Part shown: positions 55,436-64,000 of the stretch, in pieces
How positions within the stretch are numbered: position 1 is the first letter of the stretch
Layout of the letters: each line of letters starts with the position of its first letter
Notes under the pieces: model-generated
The model's database searches: none
Told to the model about the DNA's origin: nothing
Seen by the model: only the letters and a program-made list of their open reading frames with translations
NCBI GenBank assembly: GCA_963565915.1
Contig: OY751488.1
Coordinates: 2,046,001 to 2,110,000 of the forward strand
DNA length: 64,000 nt
Direction of reading: 5' to 3'
From: Entoloma clypeatum
Lineage: Eukaryota > Basidiomycota > Agaricomycetes > Agaricales > Entolomataceae
Position numbers and translations under genes: made by a program

Positions 55436-55696
55436 TAGTAATTGACCAGTCACATGGACACCCAAATTGTTTTTGTCAAATTGCATGAGATCGTGATGGA
55501 CAGTAATCATTCCAGCTATCTAGGAATCAAACTAAGTACCTAAAGAATACACTGAACAAGTGCCAGAGCCATCAGGGGTTGAGAAGTGGATGTGGAATGG
55601 TTTTAGTCAAAAAGCATCCAATCTCGCCAAAACCAGTCACTTGGACACCCGTGAGAACGCCACCCAAATCCCCCCGATAATGCATCAACAACCATC

Positions 55697-57934
55697 TCAC
55701 TTCTCCCCATCATCCTCTGAAGACATGTCAAGGTCAAAATCTTCTCTGCCCGAGTCTCCAGCATCCTCGACGGCCTTTTCATAGAGTTTTGGCTTTGTGA
55801 TTGCACCTTCTGCTTTCCATTCAGGATCAGTTTTCTTTGGCTTCCAGTGAGTTGCTTCCCACTCTCTGATCTTACCACCCATTGCCTTAATCTCTGCTTT
55901 TGCAACCTTCCAGGCCTCCTCTGCCTTCTTCCACTCAGCTTCACACTTCTCGTTACGGACCTTTCGTGCTGCTTCTGCAGCTCTCCAATTGTCCATCTCC
56001 TTATCATATGTTTTGCGCTGGTCCTTCATACCCTGCTTCTTCTTCTTTGCCGCTGCCGTGGCCTCTTTCTTTTTCTTGACCTGCTGAACAAAGTCCTCAT
56101 GTGTGAGGAGGGGTGCTAGTTTCTCATCCAACTGTCCTCCATCGTCTTTCTTATCCCGTTTCTTTTCCTTTGCCCCCAGTTGACCACGAACACAAGCGCA
56201 ATAGATCTGTTGGATGCACACCTGTGCCTGCAACTGCATGGCCACTCCCTTCACCTCCATTACCTTGGCCCGGGCTATCTCCAGCTCTTGCTCAAGCTCA
56301 AGTTCTCGCAAGGTTTGTGGTTTGTGCTCGGTCATCCGTTTCACTGCTCCCCTATGCTTAACTGGCGAAATGTTGATGTTCGGCATGTCTGGTGGTGGGG
56401 TTGAGGCTTTAATGGGAGATTTTGAGACGAGATATCCAAGGCTGGTGCTGGCGAGCTGTGGGACTGCAACACGAACTGGAAATGATGGTAGGTTTTGTGG
56501 CATTCCTGGGTCATCGTGAGGCTGAATAACATCCATAAGGAGGTCGGATACGATACAAATTGGTGTCGAAGGAATTATGGGAGTAAAAACCTTATAAGAG
56601 GTGTCTTTACTGGGAGCCATCATCTCTGGTGTGACAACGTTTCGATCGACGGGAATGATGCCAGTTTTGCGAAATCCTGTCTTGATTAGGTTCGGAGTCA
56701 GAGTATTCAGGTGAGCTTGACCATAGATCTTCAAAAAATTCTCCTTCGTGATTGCCTCCCCAGTTGTGCGAAGATTCTCGTCCCAGAGACGGCCAAATTC
56801 AAGTTTCAGGGGAGCAAAAAGAACAACATCAAGACATTGATAGATGTGTGTAGCCTGCTTCGGGTAAGCAGCAACTTTGATGGTCTGTGCGATGCAATAC
56901 TGAAGGAATTCATAGGTAATGTGGGAGTCATGTGAGTCAAGCCATAAGACTTGGGTTCACCTGTGTGCAATCTTTTTGGTTTGAGCATCAAAGTCCTTGG
57001 CATACTCGACACAGATTGTTTGGTTTGTCCATCCCTTCTTTGAGTACCCCAGCCTGAAACCTTAGTCAGTATATTTCTCTATGGATGTTGGGTTGACTTA
57101 CGAGGCATTTGCAGGATTATCCTGAAGCCAACGAACTCGATAGGCCTTTCCCTTGAAAATTACAGCTGGGTTCAATGGTTTTCCATGGCCACCCACTGTC
57201 ACCAGCACAGTTGTATTTTCACGTGTTCCCTTCTGTTGTTGATACTGAACCTTCTTGCCAGTTGCACCAATCACCTTCTCGAAGTCCTCGTTCCCGTTTG
57301 GCTGAAATCCTATTTCATCCATTGCATACGTGCATTCTGGTGCAATGGGCTTTCCATTATCGCCACGTAACTGGACCTCCTCAACCAAATCAAAGTGCAG
57401 CTTGTTAGCTGTTTTATTGACAGCTTGCCCACGTGCTGTGTCGAGAGATTTAGCTGTATAAATGTGTAGACATTCAGAGTGCTTCTCAATGAAATGCCGT
57501 GTCCAATTCTGTCCCACACCATCCTCCGGAAACTTGGATCCCAGTCGTGCTCGAAGTATGTGATTGATATGTTCCGTCATTCATCGTTGGCTCAGTGGAT
57601 GGCCCCAATCAGCTGTTTCAATGGCAAAACGGATGACCTCCTCAGTTTCATCATATGTGATCCAACTTTTGTCCTCGAAATTCGCCTGAGCTCGTGTGCG
57701 ACCACCGTTGATAAGATTATGCAAGGTATTGTGGCACAGTACAACTCTGTGCTTTGTTTTAAAGTAGTACTCATCTGACACCAGTCGACAAATCATACGG
57801 AGGCCATCTCGTCTCTCGCCATCAGGCTTTGTGAGCTCCTGTTGATACCAAACAACAGCCAGCTTCATGACTTTGTCCTGTTCCTCTCGGCTGATCTGGG
57901 CTTTCTTGGTCTGAGAAAGAGCTTTCCGAGCCAT
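55697..57934 (-). pseudogene. pogo-like transposase with CENP-B-type HTH and DDE_1 domain, two premature TGA codons
   Basis: The N-terminal part (57934-57584) is a helix-turn-helix region with KAQISREEQDKVMKLAVVWY. A TGA at 57583-57581 interrupts it, and the same frame resumes at once with MTEHINHILRARLGSKFPED. An intron is predicted at 57101-57054. A second in-frame TGA lies at 56959-56957, before the VLWLDSHDSH motif. The DDE acids are expected in CTYAMDEIGFQPNG, VLWLDSHDSH and IYQCLDVVLFAPLK. The C-terminal third (55697-56500) is a Lys/Glu-rich coiled coil ending in an acidic tail. Without the two stops it would be a full-length transposase of about 700 residues (inference). Confidence 0.85.
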
Positions 57935-58397
57935 TGTATGAGCTTAGGAATAGGTCAGCGTAGTGATATGTGATGCAGAGGGGATAATTTTGAACAATGA
58001 ATTTCATGGTCTGAGGACACGTTGTACCACAACGTAATAACACATTTTCTCCAACCTCTTCTATGTAAATATCAATCACAATGGCTCTGATGATTCATAA
58101 ATGGTCTAGAAACATGAATTGGCATGAAAGAGCATGAAATTCAGTGAGAGCAAAATGTTATGAGCCAGATATGATTTTGGAGACCAGTGTGAGAAGATAT
58201 GTTTTGAGATTTACAGGTGCAAAACATTAGGTTTCTCCTATTTTGAAAACATTTCCTACATGCTAGAGAATATGTTCATGGACTATGCTATGTGTTTCAT
58301 ACTGAAACACAACAGGAAGGGAGAAATTGTCGAGTGTCCATGTGACCGGTCAATTACTGTATGTTCACGAGAGGAACATTGGTCCGGTGATCCTGTG

Positions 58398-59060
58398 TAA
58401 GCCCAAATATCCTCATCATCTGCCATGGGAACCAGTTCTCCTTCGGCATCTTTTGTGATGCTTTTCATGACAAAATCATACCTGCCATTGACCACATTGT
58501 AAGCAGAAGGCTCGAGATTGATTGGGCCGACAGTAGCTGAGATGACTGCACTGAGAGGAATGGCAGTATCATCTGCTGAATTTTCATCGGTGTCAGCTTC
58601 TGCTGCTTTCTTCTCAGGGTTATCGAGGCCGTCAACTTTGCCACATTGCTCCATGATGTCCTTGAACAGTGTGGAATCACCGCCAATATATTCAGTGAGG
58701 GCACTTTGGGCCTTTCTTGCCATCAAACACCCTTCAGAGAGGCACCAATCTTTTACAACACTCTTTTCCCAAGCTGGCTTTCGGAATGAGTAACAGAGAG
58801 AATCAGAGAAATAAGGTTTGTGCACCTTGCAGATAAGATCACGGCCATAGGGCCCAGTCATGAATTCATAGGCATGAACAATACCAGCAACAGACACATC
58901 CCAAAGACTTGGAAGGGATGTGGTGATCTCGACATCCTTAGGGCGAATCCCAGATGCAATCTGCCGGTGATGAGTTTCAGCAAGCCAAAAGAAAAGCTCC
59001 TGCTTGAGCATATGCTTGATTGGATGTTGAAGTCCAACATCAGCAGGTTGGAACAGACTG
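58398..59060 (-). pseudogene. 3' fragment of another DDE_1 transposase, interrupted by the pogo-like element
   Basis: The frame contains NSLFQPADVGLQHPIKHMLK, FFWLAETHHRQIASGIRP, TTSLPSLWDVSVAGIVHAYE and AWEKSVVKDWCLSEGCLMAR. These are the late part of a DDE superfamily endonuclease common in Agaricomycetes; the aspartate of FQPADVG is the third catalytic residue. The 5' two-thirds are absent: homology ends near 59060 where unrelated repeat sequence begins. Its last codons lie at 55258-55315, beyond the inserted element. Confidence 0.75.
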
Positions 59061-59945
59061 TTAAGTAGGTGAAACATTGGAGCTTTGTCGGAGTCCATCG
59101 GAGGTTGGACGTAAGACTGAGACTGGAGCGGAACTCCGGAATTGCAGAGGAACGACGAAGGGGAGGGACGTGGCTTCAACGTATGTGTTGCGCCGCCGTT
59201 TGTTGGATTAGGTGTCCCAATTTCAGGAGGTCAGAGGAGAGGTTGGAGGTGTGGAGGTCCTCGGAGAGATCTCGGTGAGAGACACGCTGATGTGGAAGTG
59301 GTCAGACAATGTCGGAGTTGTGACTCGGACACAGTACTGAGCTCGTTGAAGGGTAACAATGGAGGAGGAGCAGAAGATGAGGATGTCGTCGGCATATTGT
59401 ACCACAGTGAGGATCTCTGGCATGAAACGAGAGTAGAGGAGTGAACTTTGTTGATATTTGAACTCAGGAACTACAGGTATGGTATGAGCTTAAATATCTA
59501 AATGTGATTACTTTATGGAGATGGTCGGAGTAGGTCCGGAGTTGTGGCATAAGTTGCCAGCGACTGTATCGAACATCGGAGATGTCGGTCAACGGATCAT
59601 GCAGAAAAGGCGATGCATAAGTAAATGGGAATATGAATATGAAATGCATAGAGGCATGGAGTTATGAATATGAAATGCATGATGGCAACATGCGGAGATG
59701 TGGAGGCAACAGATGTCCAGAATGTTGGAGGACAATCGGAGTGGATCGGAGATTCGGAGACGGATATAACAGTATTCCCCTCTTAGGTCTGACACCCATG
59801 GAAGACCACAAGAAAATAAACAAGGTCATGTGGTCTCGGTCATTTAATGGAGATGAGCGGCTTCAAGGATTTCTTCCAGTTACCACCAACATGCCCCAAG
59901 GCTTGAGCACACAGCCCACCTGATCCAGCACCAACCTGGATGACT
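59061..59945 (+). repeat. Repeat region A preceding a Zn2Cys6-type gene
   Basis: Rich in CGGAG/TCGGAG words. Near its start it has GGCTTCAACGTATGTGTTGCGCC and a following GGTGTCCCAATTTC. Near its end it has TATAACAGTATTCCCCTCTTA. Matching landmarks in the same order occur at 62840-63280, each time just before a coiled-coil Zn2Cys6 gene. It may be an LTR or a promoter unit of a mobile element. Confidence 0.55.
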
Positions 59946-60763
59946 CCAAGAGGAGCTCCTGTGCCGTCTGGCGCAGATATGCAAGGAGGAGGAGGAGGCG
60001 GAGGCAAGGAAGAAGGCGGAGGCCGAGAGGAGGGCAAGGGAGGCAGAGGTGAAGAAGAGGGCAGAGGTGGAGGCAAAGGCAGAGGCAGAGCGGAAAAAAG
60101 CAACGAAAACAGGGAAACAGAGGGCGGAGAGCGGACTGGAAGAGTCAGAGGTCCGGGGGGAGGTGTGTCAGGCCTGTGCGCAGGCAAAGGTGGAGTGCAA
60201 GTGGGCGTTGTAAGTACCCACTTCTCCATTTCCTTTTTCTTACTGACAATCTCCTTAGGCAGGGGAAGGGCACCACATGCCAGCGGTGTAAAGACAGCAA
60301 ACGGGTTTGCCTGAAGGCCGGCAAGACACAGGCGAAGCGGAAATGGGGAAGGACGGAGGAGGCTGTTGCGGAGGTTGCGGGCCCCAGCGGGGCAAAAAAC
60401 TGCTGCGGGGCAGGGGTTGCAGAGGAGCCCCGGGAGCTCTGGGAGGCTCTGGAGGAGAAGGGGGAGCAGTCGGCAAGGGTCGGTTGGGTGCTGCTTCAGC
60501 AGCTGCAAATTTTAAACAACCACCTCGCCTACCGGAACTTCTTGCTGGAGGCAGCGGCTCTGGAGTCGGAGGATGATGGAGGGGAGGAGAAAGGTGCGGA
60601 AGAGGACGAGGAAGGGGATGAGGAAAAGGACAAAGGGAGAGACGAGGGGTTGGATGAGGGGGAGCTTGCGGAGCTGCAAGCGGAGAAAGAGGAGGCGGAG
60701 GGAGAACCGGAGGAAGAGTCGGAGGATGACGGTCTGCCGGCCAAAAAGGCCAAAACCCAGTAG
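59946..60763 (+). pseudogene. Coiled-coil protein with Zn2Cys6 cluster (copy 1), start not found
   Basis: The coding frame runs from about 59946 to a donor at 60209, then an exon from 60259 to the TAG at 60763. A Glu/Ala/Lys-rich coiled coil leads to CQACAQAKVEC, then after the intron CQRCKDSKRVC. Together this is C-x2-C-x6-C-x10-C-x2-C-x6-C, the binuclear zinc pattern of Gal4-type proteins. The last third is acidic (runs of Glu and Asp) and ends PAKKAKTQ, a likely nuclear signal. No ATG lies in this frame; a TGA directly precedes it near 59941. So it is either broken or has an unseen first exon. Same layout as the gene at 63436. Confidence 0.6.
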
Positions 60764-62757
60764 CCCCTCCCCCCTCTAATTTCTTTTTATTATTATTATT
60801 TATTTTGCAATATGAATGTCTTGCATGGTTCTATAGGCGTGATAAGGGGCCCGGTTTCTCTGGATACATGGAGTGGAAGTCTGCGACTAAGTCTGTCGCG
60901 TGTTTGAGTTCTGTGGCGGGCTCAATGGTCAATCATCCTCGATGATGAATTTCTGGAAGCATACCGGCATGGAATGGTCGTCAAATGTTGTGATGGCATT
61001 TGGCGCCATTTTTACCCTTGCATATTCACATATTCCGCAGATTACAAGGAGAAGTGAGTTCTCACCACATTGTCAGAATACTAAAAACTCATATATCTTA
61101 GAATACTACTAGCCAGCATCCGTAATCTTGGTCGCTGCCCTTGTCCCTGGTGTCTCATACCATTGGATTGTGTTTCTAATATGGGAATGCGTCGGGACAT
61201 GGCGCAGCACCTGTCCCTCGCCCGTATTGACGGTGTGAAGCATCATAGTTGTGTCAAGGCTGCGTGAGAGGTCATATATGGGAGCAACTGTGCGGTTGAC
61301 AGCGCGGGTGTGGAGAGGCTTCTAAAAGAGGATTCTCTGGTTCCAACAGCAGTGAGTGTGCCTTTTTGTTATGCGGCTGAGGTTAACGACCCACTGTTTC
61401 AGAATGTATTCTCGGATAAGCTATCGTCACTCGACTTCAATATATTCAACATGCTAGTTGTAGATCTAATGCATGAAGTTGAGCTTGGCATCTGGAAGGC
61501 AGTATTCATCCACCTGCTACACATTCTAGACTGCAGGAATGAGAACCTGAAATATGAACTGGATCGGCGGTAAGCATTATTAGTACATCCTTTGGGATCT
61601 AACACTAAGCTTCAACTTCATTAGCTTCAGAGAGATTCCGCCTTTCTGGATTGACGGTGTAAGGAGGACAATGACGAACTGGTCAGAACTAAAGAAGATG
61701 ACAGCACATGATTACGAGGATATGTTGCAAGTAAGTAGGGTTGATGGCTAGATTTAAAATGAACATAACTCATGTCTAAATGCTCATCCAGTGCGCCATC
61801 CCGGCCTTTGATGGCCTCCTTCCTGAACCCCACAATACACATATTCTCCAGCTTCTGTTCGATCTGGCTCACTGGCATGGTCTTGCCAAGCTATGGATGC
61901 ACACAGACCTCACTCTAGGACTTTTGTCACAAGTCACTACATCTCTGGGTGACAGACTTCACGGATTCCAGGAGGAGACATGTGTAGTATCTCCAACATG
62001 GGAATTGGAACACGAGAAGGTTGCCCGAATGTGGCATCAGAAAAAAAACATGGCCACAACGGAACCAGGATCTTCCGACTCGAAATCTCAGAAAGGTCAC
62101 AGTGCAAGACAACCAAAACAGTTTAACTTGAAGACTTACAAATACCATGCGCTTGGCGACTATCATTATACTATTCAGCGATTCGGTACAACAGACTCAT
62201 ACTCTACTCAGCCAGTAAGTTTCTCTTGACACCCTGATTGAGCCACTTGATATCAACCGCCTATCAGAGTGAGCAGGAGCACCGAACTTCAAAAGGGCGG
62301 TTCCTTCGGACTAGTGGCCGATCGATACCACAGCAATTGTCAAAGATCAAACAGCGACAATGACACATCCGCATGATCCGCGAAAACATAAATGGCTTTC
62401 CCTCTCAAATAGAGCTGGAGGATATAACCGTCAATCCCGGGGTTTGTTACAGTATGGATATGTCACAGAAATTCCCTGTGCATATTCCCACCTTTCTACA
62501 ATGGAATGGTGGCAATCCTGCCATCAAGGTGACCAGTTTTCTCTCTTTTATATGTGCTCCCTCAAACCTCTAGTACAGAATTTTTTTCCAAAGCTGAGAG
62601 ACCATCTACTCCCCCATATCCAAGCGGCACTTGAGCAGGAGGCTGAATCTCATCCTGAGCTCAGTACAGCCCCCGATGCCAGATCCTCCCTTAGTCTGGG
62701 TGATACTGCGTGTGATTATGTGTTCTTCAAGCGCGACTGTATATACCAACACTGTTA
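60764..62757 (+). pseudogene. Plavaka/CACTA-like transposase relic
   Basis: Fragments in order: WKHTGMEWSSNVVMAFGAIF (about 60950), CPWCLIPLDCVSNMGMRRDM near 61135, then a frame from about 61268 with VVDLMHEVELGIWKAVFIHL, introns near 61573-61625 and 61731-61791, CAIPAFDGLLPEPHN, LLFDLAHWHGLAKLWMHTD, and after another intron FPVHIPTFLQWNGGNPAIK and YVFFKRDCIYQH. These match the multi-exon transposase-like proteins abundant in Agaricomycetes and often assigned to Plavaka (from memory of the family, moderate). In-frame TGA codons at 61265-61267 and near 62359 break it. It stops at 62757, where repeat region B begins. Confidence 0.6.
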
Positions 62758-63435
62758 AGAACTGATCGACAAAACATCGGAGCTACGTCGGACGCGTTGG
62801 AAGGTCGGAACATCGGAGCGTGTGCAACATAGGGGCAAGGACTTGGCTTCAACTTGTGTGTTGCGCCCTCGCTAATACGTTGGTGTCCTTATTTCGGAAG
62901 ATCAGAGGATTGGAGGATCGGAGGTCAGACTCAAGTTAAGAGTCGGAAAGAGGACGGGAGGTGTGATGTCGAATCTAAGTTGATATTCAAACTGAAGCTA
63001 ATACACGATTCTACATAAGTTTAAATACTATGTCGGAGGACGTGTGGCTTCGTCGGAGTCAGATAACGAGTGGCTGTCGGAGATGCTTAACATGGTCAGA
63101 TGTAAGTAATGTATGTAGTAGAGAGATTCATAACAGTAAGTATGCATAATAAGTATTAGTCAAAATGTTGGAGGTGTTGGAGGTGTTGGAGGTGTTGGAG
63201 GTGTTGGAGGTGTTGGAGGTGTCGGAATTGGTCGGAAATCGTCGGAATTGATCGGAATGTAACAGTATTTCCCCCTTAGGGCTGAACCCATGAGGCCTAA
63301 GGACCTAGGTGGTCAGTGCACGTGAACTGCGTCATGTGATGTGTTTGTTGAAAATACCGTCCAAGTGGTTCTTTCTTCTTGTTCCCCCCCATTATCTTTC
63401 CGCTTGAAAAAAAACTCTTCCGATAAATCCTCAAA
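62758..63435 (+). repeat. Repeat region B preceding the second Zn2Cys6-type gene
   Basis: Shares landmarks in order with region A: GGCTTCAACTTGTGTGTTGCGCC, GGTGTCCTTATTTCGGA, many TCGGA words and TGTAACAGTATTTCCCCCTTA at the end. Contains a minisatellite at 63167-63220. Confidence 0.55.
63167..63220 (+). repeat. Minisatellite, six exact copies of GTTGGAGGT
   Basis: Six uninterrupted 9-bp units, followed by degenerate TCGGAATTGG-type words. Lies about 215 bp before the ATG at 63436. Confidence 0.95.
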
Positions 63436-64000
63436 ATGTCGGCAACTGATTTCCAGAAAGAATTGGAGGTGCTGCAGGCCAAACTCGCGGAGGTGGAGGC
63501 TAAGAAGCGAGCAGCGGAGGAGGAGGCTGCCAAGAAGGCTGAGGAGGAGCGGAGAGCAGAGGAAGAGAGGGCTGCGGAGGCGGCGCGGGTAGCGGAGGAA
63601 ACACATTGGGCGTTGGGCAAGGGGTCAGGGGAGCCGCAGGCGGAGAAGAAGAAGAGGGCGACAAAGAAGAGGAAGGTGGAGGAGGTGTCGGCAATGGTCG
63701 GAGAGGGGTCGGGAGTCAGGGTCGGGGTCGGCACCTGTGATAGGTGCATTGTGAAGGGCGTTGAGTGCGAACACGATGAGTGAATTCTTCTTTGGTTTGT
63801 TTTTTCTGTTTTAACCTTTTGTTTTAGGAATAAGTCGTCCTGCAAGGGTTGTATCAAAGACAAGAAGAAGTGCGAGGTCGGAGCGTTGGAGGGAAAGTCG
63901 GAGGTGAAGAAAACGGTGAAGGTGAATAAGGGGAAGAAGAAAGCGTCGGAGATGCCATCGGAGAGTGGGTCGGAGGACACCGTCTTGGGTGTCCTCAAGA
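63436..64000 (+). CDS. Coiled-coil protein with Zn2Cys6 cluster (copy 2), runs off the window
   Basis: Exon 1 is 63436-63779; the next exon starts at 63828 and is open to the window end. The N-terminal MSATDFQKELEVLQAKLAEV begins a Glu/Ala/Lys coiled coil (residues 5-55), followed by a basic patch (EKKKRATKKRKVEE). The zinc cluster is CDRCIVKGVEC, a loop of eight residues that contains the intron, then CKGCIKDKKKC: C-x2-C-x6-C-x8-C-x2-C-x6-C. This fits the Gal4-type binuclear zinc pattern of fungal DNA-binding proteins, but placement after a coiled coil is unusual. Both copies are embedded in transposon-rich DNA next to a transposase relic, so it may be an accessory gene of a mobile element (inference). 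Confidence 0.68.

Larger units (their letters stand above)
55316..58397 (-). mobile_element. pogo/Fot1-like DNA transposon
   Basis: 3,082 bp. Long terminal inverted repeats of about 75 bp begin CACAGGATC[G/A]CCGGACCA and continue through TGTTCCTCTCGTGAACAT and TAATTGACC[A/G]GTCACATGGACAC. TAA on both sides (55313-55315 and 58398-58400) is the target duplication. The left repeat is split by a hairpin MITE. It carries one transposase gene on the minus strand. Confidence 0.87.

Noticed and set aside
59061..59945. Calling region A a proven solo LTR
   Set aside because: Its ends and a target duplication could not be fixed by eye; listed only as a repeat.
63167..63220. Possible CRISPR-like array
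   Set aside because: Units are 9 bp, contiguous and without spacers, in a eukaryotic genome; it is a minisatellite.
1..64000. tRNA or rRNA genes
   Set aside because: I looked for the TTC-arm consensus and cloverleaf pairing and saw no convincing candidate; a covariance-model search would be needed to settle it.

Overview
The window reads as nuclear DNA of a filamentous basidiomycete, most likely an Agaricomycete. Genes are densely split by short GT-AG introns (mostly 45-70 nt). The content includes a DUF6533 seven-helix protein, Plavaka-like transposase remains and an expanded family of small secreted proteins, all typical of mushroom-forming fungi. I cannot name the species. || LAYOUT. (1) 0-27.3 kb is a conserved gene block: decayed copies of the 3' end of a LisH regulator (0.1-0.7 kb), the intact LisH gene (1.3-4.2, minus), a 1,765-residue START lipid-transfer protein with a C-terminal membrane anchor (4.5-10.2, minus), a secreted GH92 alpha-mannosidase in 22 exons (11.0-14.7, plus), the ALG2 mannosyltransferase (15.1-16.8, plus), two paralogous Ser/Thr-rich single-pass membrane proteins (17.9-19.7 plus; 23.7-25.4 minus) around a DUF6533 gene (20.6-22.0, minus), and actin-related protein 2 (25.7-27.3, plus). 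|| (2) 27.3-55 kb is a fast-evolving region. Seven intact three-exon genes for about 150-residue secreted proteins (SSP-A to SSP-G, in map order) lie among duplicated intergenic blocks. A young Ty1/copia element (31.6-38.4) has inserted between SSP-B and SSP-C. A vezatin-like membrane protein gene (46.4-49.1, minus), a TA-flanked MITE (49.5-49.9) and a thaumatin-like gene with a duplicated upstream block (51.1-52.8, plus) interrupt the array. || (3) 55-64 kb is a transposon graveyard. A perfect-hairpin MITE sits in the terminal repeat of a pogo-like element, which itself sits in the last codons of another DDE transposase. A Plavaka-like transposase relic lies between two related genes for coiled-coil proteins with a Zn2Cys6 cluster. 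|| HOW GENES RELATE. ALG2 adds mannose to the lipid-linked N-glycan precursor at the ER and the neighbouring GH92 enzyme should trim alpha-mannosides, so they share a theme but not evidently an operon-like link. The SSP array has no assigned function. || MOST UNUSUAL SIGNALS. The copia element carries an extra 278-codon ORF that starts inside the LTR and is bracketed by a strong splice donor in the LTR and an acceptor just before the gag ATG. The other main signals are the SSP family, the three-level nested insertion, and micro-exons of 7, 9 and 10 nt. All exon models were made by eye from splice signals and reading frame; totals divisible by three are noted where checked.
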